Assembly: GCA_964017235.1 (NCBI GenBank)
Contig: OZ024936.1
Coordinates: 13,182,496-13,246,495 of the forward strand
Length of the DNA: 64,000 bases
DNA from: Sabellastarte sp. h YS-2021
Taxonomy: Eukaryota; Annelida; Polychaeta; Sabellida; Sabellidae
Direction: 5' to 3'
Position 1 is the stretch's first letter; the number at the start of each line of letters is the position of its first letter. The position numbers were made by a program, and so were the translations under genes. Below are positions 35,297 through 48,218 of this stretch, piece by piece. The notes under the pieces were generated by a model. That model ran no database searches. It saw only the letters and a list, made by a program, of their open reading frames with translations, and was not told where the DNA came from.

Positions 35297-37049
35297 ATAG
35301 GGATTTTGCCATGCATATACACTAGTACAGGTGCCTTACCATCGAGTACGCCAATTTTGGTCGTTCCGAGGGACACCAATTTTTTTCCACCAATGGATAG
35401 AGTGGTCCAGTCTGAGTCTATACAATATAACAGGGTAGGGTGTAAAGACCTTAATTTCGTAGATATGAGCAGAAACAGTATTTCCCATTGATTTTAAATG
35501 GGGATTTCGTCGTACATGTGTAGATGCCTTACCCTCGAGTACGCCAATTTTGGTCGTTCCGAGGGACACCAATTTTTTTCCACCAATGGATAGAGTGGTC
35601 CAGTCTGAGTCTATACAATATAACAGGGTAGGGTCTAAAGACCTTAATTTCGTAGATATGAGCAGAAACAGTATTTCCCATTGATTTTAAATGGAGATTT
35701 CGTCGTACATGTGTAGATGCCTTGCCATCGAGTACGCCAATTTTGGTCGTTCTGAGGGACACCAATTTTTTTCCACCAATGGATAGAGTGGTCCAGTCTG
35801 AGTCTATACAATATAACAGGGTAGGGTCTAAAGACCTTAATTTCGTAGATATGAGCAAAAACAGTATTTCCCATTGATTTTAAATGGGGATTTCGTCGTA
35901 CATGTGTAGATGCCTTACCATCGAGTACGCCAATTTTGGTCGTTCCGAGGGACACCAATTTTTTTCCACCAATGGATAGAGTGGTCCAGTCTGAGTCTAT
36001 ACAATATAAGAGGGTAGGGTCTAAAGACCTTAATTTCGTAGATATGAGCAGAAATAGTATTTCCCATTGATTTTAAATGGGGATTTCGTCGTACATGTGT
36101 AGATGCCTTACCATCGAGTACGCCAATTTTGGTCGTTCCGAGGGACACCAATTTTTTTCCACCAATGGATAGAGTGGTCCAGTCTGAGTCTATACAATAT
36201 AACAGGGTAGGGTCTAAAGACCTTAATTTCGTAGATATGAGCAGAAACAGTATTTCCCATTGATTTTAAATGGGGATTTTGCCATGCATATACACTAGTA
36301 CAGGTGCCTTACCATCGAGTACACCAATTTTGGTCGTTCCGAGGGACACCAATTTTTTTCCACCAATGGATAGAGTGGTCCAGTCTGAGTCTATACAATA
36401 TAACAGGGTAGGGTCTAAAGACCTTAATTTCGTAGATATGAGCAGAAACAGTATTTCCCACTGATTTTAAATGGGGATTTCGTCGTACATGTGTAGATGC
36501 CTTGCCATCGAGTACGCCAATTTTGGTCGTTCTGAGGGACACCAATTTTTTTCCACCAATGGATAGAGTGGTCCAGTCTGAGTCTATACAATATAACAGG
36601 GTAGGGTCTAAAGACCTTAATTTCGTAGATATGAGCAGAAACAGTATTTCCCATTGATTTTAAATGGGGATTTCATCGTACATGTGTAGATGCCTTACCA
36701 TCGAGTACGCCAATTTTGGTCGTTCCGAGGGACACCAATTTTTTTCCACCAATGGATAGAGTGGTCCAGTCTGAGTCTATACAATATAGCAGGGTAGGGT
36801 CTAAAGACCTTAATTTCGTAGATATGAGCAAAAACAGTATTTCCCATTGATTTTAAATGGGGATTTCGTCGTACATGTGTAGATGCCTTACCATCGAGTA
36901 CGCCAATTTTGGTCGTTCCGAGGGACACCAATTTTTTTCCACCAATGGATAGAGTGGTCCAGTCTGAGTCTATACAATATAACAGGGTAGGGTCTAAAGA
37001 CCTTAATTTCGTAGATATGAGCAGAAACAGTATTTCCCATTGATTTTAA
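35297..37049 (+). repeat. Higher-order block, 9 units, 1,753 bp: 1B-4A-1B-3A
   Basis: A shortened version of the three preceding blocks and the last with the TTTTCAATAGG marker. Private changes are ATAAGAGGG and GAAATAGT (unit at 35884), GTACACC and CCCACTG (B at 36270). CTTGCC recurs in the A at 36471, there with a normal ATGGGG. Confidence 0.9.
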
Positions 37050-39389
37050 ATAGGGATTTTGCCATGCATATACACTAGTACAGGTGCCTTACCATCGAGT
37101 ACGCCAATTTTGGTCGTTCTGAGGGACACCAATTTTTTTCCACCAATGGATAGAGTGGTCCAGTCTGAGTCTATACAATATAACAGGGTAGGGTCTAAAG
37201 ACCTTAATTTCGTAGATATGAGCAAAAACAGTATTTCCCATTGATTTTAAATGGGGATTTTGTCATACATGTGTAGATGCCTTACCATCGAGTACGCCAA
37301 TTTTGGTCGTACCGAGGGACACCAATTTTTTTGCACCATTGGATAGAGTGGTCCAGTCTGAGTCTATACAATATAACAGGGTAGGGTCTAAAGACCTTAA
37401 TTTCGTAGATATGAGCAGAAACAGTATTTCCCATTGATTTTAAATGGGGATTTCGTCGTACTTGTGTAGATGCCTTACCATCGAGTACGCCAATTTTGGT
37501 CGTTCCGAGGGACACCAATTTTTTTCCACCAATGGATAGAGTGGTCCAGTCTGAGTCTATACAATATAACAGGGTAGGGTCTAAAGACCTTAATTTCGTA
37601 GATATGAGCAGAAACAGTATTTCCCATTGATTTTAACTGGGGATTTCGTCGTACATGTGTAGATGCCTTACCATCGAATACGCCAATTTTGGTCGTTCCG
37701 AGGGACACCAATTTTTTTCCACCAATGGATAGAGTGGTCCAGTCTGAGTCTATACAATATAACAGGGTAGGGTCTAAAGACCTTAATTTCGTAGATATGA
37801 GCAGAAACAGTATTTCCCATTGATTTTAAATGGGGATTTTGTCGTACATGTGTAGATGCCTTACCATCGAGTACGCCAATTTTGGTCGTTCCGAGGGACA
37901 CCAATTTTTTTCCACCAATGGATAGAGTGGTCCAGTCTGAGTCTATACAATATAACAGGGTAGGGTCTAAAGACCTTAATTTCGTAGATATGAGCAAAAA
38001 CAGTATTTCCCATTGATTTTAAATGGGGATTTCGTCGTACATGTGTAGATGCCTTACCATCGAGTACGCCAATTTTGGTCGTTCCGAGGGACACCAATTT
38101 TTTTCCACCAATGGATAGAGTGGTCCAGTCTGAGTCTATACAATATAACAGAGTAGGGTCTAAAGACCTTAATTTTGTAGATATGAGCAGAAACAGTATT
38201 TCCCATTGATTTTAAATGGGGATTTCGTCGTACATGTGTAGATGCCTTACCATCGAGTACGCCAATTTTGGTCGTTCCGAGGGACACCAATTTTTTTCCA
38301 CCAATTGATAGAGTGGTCCAGTCTGAGTCTATACAATATAACAGGGTAGGGTCTAAAGACCTTAATTTCGTAGATATGAGCAGAAACAGTATTTCCCATT
38401 GATTTTAAATGGGGATTTTGCCATGCATATACACTAGCACAGGTGCCTTCCCATCGAGTACGCCAATTTTGGTCGTTCCGAGGGACACCAATTTTTTTCC
38501 ACCAATGGATAGAGTGATCCAGTCTGAGTCTATACAATATAACAGGGTAGGGTCTAAAGACCTTAATTTCGTAGATATGAGCAGAAACAGTATTTCCCAT
38601 TGATTTTAAATGGGGATTTCGTCGTACATGTGTAGATGCCTTACCATCGAGTACGCCAATTTTGGTCGTTCCGAGGGACACCAATTTTTTTCCACCAATG
38701 GATAGAGTGGTCCAGTCTGAGTCTGTACAATATAACAGGGTAGGGTCTAAAGACCTTAATTTCGTAGATATGAGCAGAAACAGTATTTCCCATTGATTTT
38801 AAATGGGGATTTCGTCGTACATGTGTAGATGCCTTACCATCGAGTACGCCAATTTTGGTCGTTCCGAGGGACACCAATTTTTTTCCACCAATGGATAGAG
38901 TGGTCCAGTCTGAGTCTATACAATATAACAGGGTAGGGTCTAAAGACCTTAATTTCGTAGATATGAGCAGAAACAGTATTTCCCATTGATTTTAAATGGG
39001 GATTTTGCCATGCATATACACTAGTACAGGTGCCTTACCATCGAGTACGCCAATTTTGGTCGTTCCGAGGGACACCAATTTTTTTCCACCAATGGATAGA
39101 GTGGTCCAGTCTGAGTCTATACAATATAACAGGGTAGGGTCTAAAGACCTTAATTTCGTAGATATGAGCAGAAACAGTATTTCCCATTGATTTTAAATGG
39201 GGATTTCGTCGTACATGTGTAGATGCCTTACCATCGAGTACGCCAATTTTGGTCGTTCCGAGGGACACCAATTTTTTTCCACCAATGGATAGAGTGGTCC
39301 AGTCTGAGTCTGTACAATATAACAGGGTAGGGTCTAAAGACCTTAATTTCGTAGATATGAGCAGAAACAGTATTTCCCATTGATTTTAA
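37050..39389 (+). repeat. 12-unit block: 1B-6A-1B-2A-1B-1A (2,340 bp)
   Basis: It introduces the marker series of the right domain: ATAGGG/TTCTGAG/GCAAAAAC B (37050); TTTTGTCATAC with CGTACCGAG and CACCATTGG (37251); CTTGTGT (37444); AACTGGGG with CGAATAC (37637); TTTTGTCG with GCAAAAAC (37830); AGAGTAGGG with TTTTGTAG (38023); CCAATTGATAG (38216); CTAGCAC/CTTCCC B (38409). TTGCACC at about 37332 and GTGATCC at about 38516 are private. Confidence 0.92.
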
Positions 39390-42332
39390 ATGGGGATTTT
39401 GCCATGCATATACACTAGTACAGGTGCCTTACCATCGAGTACGCCAATTTTGGTCGTTCCGAGGGACACCAATTTTTTTCCACCAATGGATAGAGTGGTC
39501 CAGTCTGAGTCTATACAATATAACAGGATAGGGTCTAAAGACCTTAATTTCGTAGATATGAGCAGAAACAGTATTTCCCATTGATTTTAAATGGGGATTT
39601 CGTCGTACATGTGTAGATGCCTTACCATGGAGTACGCCAATTTTGGTCGTTCCGAGGGACACCAATTTTTTTCCACCAATGGATAGAGTGGTCCAGTCTG
39701 AGTCTATACAATATAACAGGGTAGGGTCTAAAGACCTTAATTTCGTAGATATGAGCAGAAACAGTATTTCCCATTGATTTTAAATGGGGATTTTGCCATG
39801 CATATACACTAGTACAGCTGCCTTACCATGGAGTACGCCAATTTTGGTCGTTCCGAGGGACACCAATTTTTTTCCACCAATGGATAGAGTGGTCCAGTCT
39901 GAGTCTATACAATATAACAGGGTAGGGTCTAAAGACCTTAATTTCGTAGATATGAGCAGAAAGAGTATTTCCCATTGATTTTAAATGGGGATTTTGCCAT
40001 GCATATACACTAGTACAGGTGCCTTACCATTGAGTACGCCAATTTTGGTCGTTCCGAGGGACACCAATTTTTTTCCACCAATGGATAGAGTGGTCCAGTC
40101 TGAGTCTATACAATATAACAGGGTAGGGTCTAAAGACCTTAATTTCGTAGATATGAGCAGACCCAGTATTTCCCATTGATTTTAAATGGGGATTTTGCCA
40201 TGCATATACACTAGTACAGGTGCCTTCCCATCGAGTACGCCAATTTTGGTCGTTCCGAGGGACACCAATTTTTTTCCACCAATGGATAGAGTGGTCCAGT
40301 CTGAGTCTATACAATATAACAGGGTAGGGTCTAAAGACCTTAATTTCGTAGATATGAGCAGAAACAGTATTTCCCATTGATTTTAAATGGGGATTTCGTC
40401 GTACATGTGTAGATGCCTTACCATCGAGTACGCCAATTTTGGTCGTTCCGAGGGACACCAATTTTTTTCCACCAATGGATAGAGTGGTCCAGTCTGAGTC
40501 TATACAATATAACAGGGTAGGGTCTAAAGACCTTAATTTCGTAGATATGAGCAGAAACAGTATTTCCCATTGATTTTAAATGGGGATTTCGTCGTACATG
40601 TGTAGATGCCTTACCATCGAGTACGCCAATTTTGGTCGTTCCGAGGGACACCAATTTTTTTCCACCAATGGATAGAGTGGTCCAGTCTGAGTCTGTACAA
40701 TATAACAGGGTAGGGTCTAAAGACCTTAATTTCGTAGATATGAGCAGAAACAGTATTTCCCATTGATTTTAAATGGGGATTTCGTCGTACATGTGTAGAT
40801 GCCTTACCATCGAGTACGCCAATTTTGGTCGTTCCGAGGGACACCAATTTTTTTCCACCAATGGATAGAGTGGTCCAGTCTGAGTCTATACAATATAACA
40901 GGGTAGGGTCTAAAGACCTTAATTTCGTAGATATGAGCAGAAACAGTATTTCCCATTGATTTTAAATGGGGATTTTGCCATGCATATACACTAGTACAGG
41001 TGCCTTACCATCGAGTACGCCAATTTTGGTCGTTCCGAGGGACACCAATTTTTTTCCACCAATGGATAGAGTGGTCCAGTCTGAGTCTATACAATATAAC
41101 AGGGTAGGGTCTAAAGACCTTAATTTCGTAGATATGAGCAGAAACAGTATTTCCCATTGATTTTAACTGGGGATTTCGTCGTACATGTGTAGATGCCTTA
41201 CCATCGAATACGCCAATTTTGGTCGTTCCGAGGGACACCAATTTTTTTCCACCAATGGATAGAGTGGTCCAGTCTGAGTCTATACAATATAACAGGGTAG
41301 GGTCTAAAGACCTTAATTTCGTAGATATGAGCAGAAACAGTATTTCCCATTGATTTTAAATGGGGATTTTGTCGTACATGTGTAGATGCCTTACCATCGA
41401 GTACGCCAATTTTGGTCGTTCCGAGGGACACCAATTTTTTTCCACCAATGGATAGAGTGGTCCAGTCTGAGTCTATACAATATAACAGGGTAGGGTCTAA
41501 AGACCTTAATTTCGTAGATATGAGCAAAAACAGTATTTCCCATTGATTTTAAATGGGGATTTCGTCGTACATGTGTAGATGCCTTACCATCGAGTACGCC
41601 AATTTTGGTCGTTCCGAGGGACACCAATTTTTTTCCACCAATGGATAGAGTGGTCCAGTCTGAGTCTATACAATATAACAGAGTAGGGTCTAAAGACCTT
41701 AATTTTGTAGATATGAGCAGAAACAGTATTTCCCATTGATTTTAAATGGGGATTTCGTCGTACATGTGTAGATGCCTTACCATCGAGTACGCCAATTTTG
41801 GTCGTTCCGAGGGACACCAATTTTTTTCCACCAATTGATAGAGTGGTCCAGTCTGAGTCTATACAATATAACAGGGTAGGGTCTAAAGACCTTAATTTCG
41901 TAGATATGAGCAGAAACAGTATTTCCCATTGATTTTAAATGGGGATTTTGCCATGCATATACACTAGCACAGGTGCCTTCCCATCGAGTACGCCAATTTT
42001 GGTCGTTCCGAGGGACACCAATTTTTTTCCACCAATGGATAGAGTGGTCCAGTCTGAGTCTATACAATATAACAGGGTAGGGTCTAAAGACCTTAATTTC
42101 GTAGATATGAGCAGAAACAGTATTTCCCATTGATTTTAAATGGGGATTTCGTCGTACATGTGTAGATGCCTTACCATCGAGTACGCCAATTTTGGTCGTT
42201 CCGAGGGACACCAATTTTTTTCCACCAATGGATAGAGTGGTCCAGTCTGAGTCTGTACAATATAACAGGGTAGGGTCTAAAGACCTTAATTTCGTAGATA
42301 TGAGCAGAAACAGTATTTCCCATTGATTTTAA
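39390..42332 (+). repeat. Higher-order repeat, 15 units, 2,943 bp, copy 1
   Basis: The order is 1B-1A-3B-3A-1B-4A-1B-1A. Private markers are AGGATAGGG in the first B and GCAGAAAGAG in the first B of the triplet (39784); both recur at exact 2,943-bp steps in two further copies and nowhere else. The four-A run carries AACTGGGG, TTTTGTCG, AGAGTAGGG and CCAATTGATAG in that order. Confidence 0.94.
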
Positions 42333-45275
42333 ATGGGGATTTTGCCATGCATATACACTAGTACAGGTGCCTTACCATCGAGTACGCCAATTTTGGTCGT
42401 TCCGAGGGACACCAATTTTTTTCCACCAATGGATAGAGTGGTCCAGTCTGAGTCTATACAATATAACAGGATAGGGTCTAAAGACCTTAATTTCGTAGAT
42501 ATGAGCAGAAACAGTATTTCCCATTGATTTTAAATGGGGATTTCGTCGTACATGTGTAGATGCCTTACCATGGAGTACGCCAATTTTGGTCGTTCCGAGG
42601 GACACCAATTTTTTTCCACCAATGGATAGAGTGGTCCAGTCTGAGTCTATACAATATAACAGGGTAGGGTCTAAAGACCTTAATTTCGTAGATATGAGCA
42701 GAAACAGTATTTCCCATTGATTTTAAATGGGGATTTTGCCATGCATATACACTAGTACAGCTGCCTTACCATGGAGTACGCCAATTTTGGTCGTTCCGAG
42801 GGACACCAATTTTTTTCCACCAATGGATAGAGTGGTCCAGTCTGAGTCTATACAATATAACAGGGTAGGGTCTAAAGACCTTAATTTCGTAGATATGAGC
42901 AGAAAGAGTATTTCCCATTGATTTTAAATGGGGATTTTGCCATGCATATACACTAGTACAGGTGCCTTACCATTGAGTACGCCAATTTTGGTCGTTCCGA
43001 GGGACACCAATTTTTTTCCACCAATGGATAGAGTGGTCCAGTCTGAGTCTATACAATATAACAGGGTAGGGTCTAAAGACCTTAATTTCGTAGATATGAG
43101 CAGACCCAGTATTTCCCATTGATTTTAAATGGGGATTTTGCCATGCATATACACTAGTACAGGTGCCTTCCCATCGAGTACGCCAATTTTGGTCGTTCCG
43201 AGGGACACCAATTTTTTTCCACCAATGGATAGAGTGGTCCAGTCTGAGTCTATACAATATAACAGGGTAGGGTCTAAAGACCTTAATTTCGTAGATATGA
43301 GCAGAAACAGTATTTCCCATTGATTTTAAATGGGGATTTCGTCGTACATGTGTAGATGCCTTACCATCGAGTACGCCAATTTTGGTCGTTCCGAGGGACA
43401 CCAATTTTTTTCCACCAATGGATAGAGTGGTCCAGTCTGAGTCTATACAATATAACAGGGTAGGGTCTAAAGACCTTAATTTCGTAGATATGAGCAGAAA
43501 CAGTATTTCCCATTGATTTTAAATGGGGATTTCGTCGTACATGTGTAGATGCCTTACCATCGAGTACGCCAATTTTGGTCGTTCCGAGGGACACCAATTT
43601 TTTTCCACCAATGGATAGAGTGGTCCAGTCTGAGTCTGTACAATATAACAGGGTAGGGTCTAAAGACCTTAATTTCGTAGATATGAGCAGAAACAGTATT
43701 TCCCATTGATTTTAAATGGGGATTTCGTCGTACATGTGTAGATGCCTTACCATCGAGTACGCCAATTTTGGTCGTTCCGAGGGACACCAATTTTTTTCCA
43801 CCAATGGATAGAGTGGTCCAGTCTGAGTCTATACAATATAACAGGGTAGGGTCTAAAGACCTTAATTTCGTAGATATGAGCAGAAACAGTATTTCCCATT
43901 GATTTTAAATGGGGATTTTGCCATGCATATACACTAGTACAGGTGCCTTACCATCGAGTACGCCAATTTTGGTCGTTCCGAGGGACACCAATTTTTTTCC
44001 ACCAATGGATAGAGTGGTCCAGTCTGAGTCTATACAATATAACAGGGTAGGGTCTAAAGACCTTAATTTCGTAGATATGAGCAGAAACAGTATTTCCCAT
44101 TGATTTTAACTGGGGATTTCGTCGTACATGTGTAGATGCCTTACCATCGAATACGCCAATTTTGGTCGTTCCGAGGGACACCAATTTTTTTCCACCAATG
44201 GATAGAGTGGTCCAGTCTGAGTCTATACAATATAACAGGGTAGGGTCTAAAGACCTTAATTTCGTAGATATGAGCAGAAACAGTATTTCCCATTGATTTT
44301 AAATGGGGATTTTGTCGTACATGTGTAGATGCCTTACCATCGAGTACGCCAATTTTGGTCGTTCCGAGGGACACCAATTTTTTTCCACCAATGGATAGAG
44401 TGGTCCAGTCTGAGTCTATACAATATAACAGGGTAGGGTCTAAAGACCTTAATTTCGTAGATATGAGCAAAAACAGTATTTCCCATTGATTTTAAATGGG
44501 GATTTCGTCGTACATGTGTAGATGCCTTACCATCGAGTACGCCAATTTTGGTCGTTCCGAGGGACACCAATTTTTTTCCACCAATGGATAGAGTGGTCCA
44601 GTCTGAGTCTATACAATATAACAGAGTAGGGTCTAAAGACCTTAATTTTGTAGATATGAGCAGAAACAGTATTTCCCATTGATTTTAAATGGGGATTTCG
44701 TCGTACATGTGTAGATGCCTTACCATCGAGTACGCCAATTTTGGTCGTTCCGAGGGACACCAATTTTTTTCCACCAATTGATAGAGTGGTCCAGTCTGAG
44801 TCTATACAATATAACAGGGTAGGGTCTAAAGACCTTAATTTCGTAGATATGAGCAGAAACAGTATTTCCCATTGATTTTAAATGGGGATTTTGCCATGCA
44901 TATACACTAGCACAGGTGCCTTCCCATCGAGTACGCCAATTTTGGTCGTTCCGAGGGACACCAATTTTTTTCCACCAATGGATAGAGTGGTCCAGTCTGA
45001 GTCTATACAATATAACAGGGTAGGGTCTAAAGACCTTAATTTCGTAGATATGAGCAGAAACAGTATTTCCCATTGATTTTAAATGGGGATTTCGTCGTAC
45101 ATGTGTAGATGCCTTACCATCGAGTACGCCAATTTTGGTCGTTCCGAGGGACACCAATTTTTTTCCACCAATGGATAGAGTGGTCCAGTCTGAGTCTGTA
45201 CAATATAACAGGGTAGGGTCTAAAGACCTTAATTTCGTAGATATGAGCAGAAACAGTATTTCCCATTGATTTTAA
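42333..45275 (+). repeat. Higher-order repeat, 15 units, 2,943 bp, copy 2
   Basis: Same unit order and markers as copy 1 (AGGATAGGG in the B at 42333, GCAGAAAGAG in the B at 42727, AACTGGGG at 44110). No difference was found in the translated frames I compared between copies 1, 2 and 3. Confidence 0.94.
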
Positions 45276-48218
45276 ATGGGGATTTTGCCATGCATATACA
45301 CTAGTACAGGTGCCTTACCATCGAGTACGCCAATTTTGGTCGTTCCGAGGGACACCAATTTTTTTCCACCAATGGATAGAGTGGTCCAGTCTGAGTCTAT
45401 ACAATATAACAGGATAGGGTCTAAAGACCTTAATTTCGTAGATATGAGCAGAAACAGTATTTCCCATTGATTTTAAATGGGGATTTCGTCGTACATGTGT
45501 AGATGCCTTACCATGGAGTACGCCAATTTTGGTCGTTCCGAGGGACACCAATTTTTTTCCACCAATGGATAGAGTGGTCCAGTCTGAGTCTATACAATAT
45601 AACAGGGTAGGGTCTAAAGACCTTAATTTCGTAGATATGAGCAGAAACAGTATTTCCCATTGATTTTAAATGGGGATTTTGCCATGCATATACACTAGTA
45701 CAGCTGCCTTACCATGGAGTACGCCAATTTTGGTCGTTCCGAGGGACACCAATTTTTTTCCACCAATGGATAGAGTGGTCCAGTCTGAGTCTATACAATA
45801 TAACAGGGTAGGGTCTAAAGACCTTAATTTCGTAGATATGAGCAGAAAGAGTATTTCCCATTGATTTTAAATGGGGATTTTGCCATGCATATACACTAGT
45901 ACAGGTGCCTTACCATTGAGTACGCCAATTTTGGTCGTTCCGAGGGACACCAATTTTTTTCCACCAATGGATAGAGTGGTCCAGTCTGAGTCTATACAAT
46001 ATAACAGGGTAGGGTCTAAAGACCTTAATTTCGTAGATATGAGCAGACCCAGTATTTCCCATTGATTTTAAATGGGGATTTTGCCATGCATATACACTAG
46101 TACAGGTGCCTTCCCATCGAGTACGCCAATTTTGGTCGTTCCGAGGGACACCAATTTTTTTCCACCAATGGATAGAGTGGTCCAGTCTGAGTCTATACAA
46201 TATAACAGGGTAGGGTCTAAAGACCTTAATTTCGTAGATATGAGCAGAAACAGTATTTCCCATTGATTTTAAATGGGGATTTCGTCGTACATGTGTAGAT
46301 GCCTTACCATCGAGTACGCCAATTTTGGTCGTTCCGAGGGACACCAATTTTTTTCCACCAATGGATAGAGTGGTCCAGTCTGAGTCTATACAATATAACA
46401 GGGTAGGGTCTAAAGACCTTAATTTCGTAGATATGAGCAGAAACAGTATTTCCCATTGATTTTAAATGGGGATTTCGTCGTACATGTGTAGATGCCTTAC
46501 CATCGAGTACGCCAATTTTGGTCGTTCCGAGGGACACCAATTTTTTTCCACCAATGGATAGAGTGGTCCAGTCTGAGTCTGTACAATATAACAGGGTAGG
46601 GTCTAAAGACCTTAATTTCGTAGATATGAGCAGAAACAGTATTTCCCATTGATTTTAAATGGGGATTTCGTCGTACATGTGTAGATGCCTTACCATCGAG
46701 TACGCCAATTTTGGTCGTTCCGAGGGACACCAATTTTTTTCCACCAATGGATAGAGTGGTCCAGTCTGAGTCTATACAATATAACAGGGTAGGGTCTAAA
46801 GACCTTAATTTCGTAGATATGAGCAGAAACAGTATTTCCCATTGATTTTAAATGGGGATTTTGCCATGCATATACACTAGTACAGGTGCCTTACCATCGA
46901 GTACGCCAATTTTGGTCGTTCCGAGGGACACCAATTTTTTTCCACCAATGGATAGAGTGGTCCAGTCTGAGTCTATACAATATAACAGGGTAGGGTCTAA
47001 AGACCTTAATTTCGTAGATATGAGCAGAAACAGTATTTCCCATTGATTTTAACTGGGGATTTCGTCGTACATGTGTAGATGCCTTACCATCGAATACGCC
47101 AATTTTGGTCGTTCCGAGGGACACCAATTTTTTTCCACCAATGGATAGAGTGGTCCAGTCTGAGTCTATACAATATAACAGGGTAGGGTCTAAAGACCTT
47201 AATTTCGTAGATATGAGCAGAAACAGTATTTCCCATTGATTTTAAATGGGGATTTTGTCGTACATGTGTAGATGCCTTACCATCGAGTACGCCAATTTTG
47301 GTCGTTCCGAGGGACACCAATTTTTTTCCACCAATGGATAGAGTGGTCCAGTCTGAGTCTATACAATATAACAGGGTAGGGTCTAAAGACCTTAATTTCG
47401 TAGATATGAGCAAAAACAGTATTTCCCATTGATTTTAAATGGGGATTTCGTCGTACATGTGTAGATGCCTTACCATCGAGTACGCCAATTTTGGTCGTTC
47501 CGAGGGACACCAATTTTTTTCCACCAATGGATAGAGTGGTCCAGTCTGAGTCTATACAATATAACAGAGTAGGGTCTAAAGACCTTAATTTTGTAGATAT
47601 GAGCAGAAACAGTATTTCCCATTGATTTTAAATGGGGATTTCGTCGTACATGTGTAGATGCCTTACCATCGAGTACGCCAATTTTGGTCGTTCCGAGGGA
47701 CACCAATTTTTTTCCACCAATTGATAGAGTGGTCCAGTCTGAGTCTATACAATATAACAGGGTAGGGTCTAAAGACCTTAATTTCGTAGATATGAGCAGA
47801 AACAGTATTTCCCATTGATTTTAAATGGGGATTTTGCCATGCATATACACTAGCACAGGTGCCTTCCCATCGAGTACGCCAATTTTGGTCGTTCCGAGGG
47901 ACACCAATTTTTTTCCACCAATGGATAGAGTGGTCCAGTCTGAGTCTATACAATATAACAGGGTAGGGTCTAAAGACCTTAATTTCGTAGATATGAGCAG
48001 AAACAGTATTTCCCATTGATTTTAAATGGGGATTTCGTCGTACATGTGTAGATGCCTTACCATCGAGTACGCCAATTTTGGTCGTTCCGAGGGACACCAA
48101 TTTTTTTCCACCAATGGATAGAGTGGTCCAGTCTGAGTCTGTACAATATAACAGGGTAGGGTCTAAAGACCTTAATTTCGTAGATATGAGCAGAAACAGT
48201 ATTTCCCATTGATTTTAA
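45276..48218 (+). repeat. Higher-order repeat, 15 units, 2,943 bp, copy 3
   Basis: Third copy, with AGGATAGGG in the B at 45276, GCAGAAAGAG in the B at 45670 and AACTGGGG at 47053. The next block at 48219 starts with the same unit types but lacks both private markers, which fixes the end of the run. Confidence 0.94.

Larger units (their letters stand above)
22294..37049 (+). repeat. A-rich central domain (65 A, 11 B)
   Basis: Only 11 of 76 units are B, against 45 of 113 to the left and 52 of 137 to the right. A runs reach eight units (23653-25196, 27923-29466). Variants concentrated here include GCAAAAAC for GCAGAAAC, CTACCAATGG, TGTTGATGCC, CTTGCC, ATGGAGATT and ATATAGCAGG in A units. The CATTGAG/GCAGACCC plus CTTCCC B pair, common on both sides, is absent. 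Confidence 0.9.
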
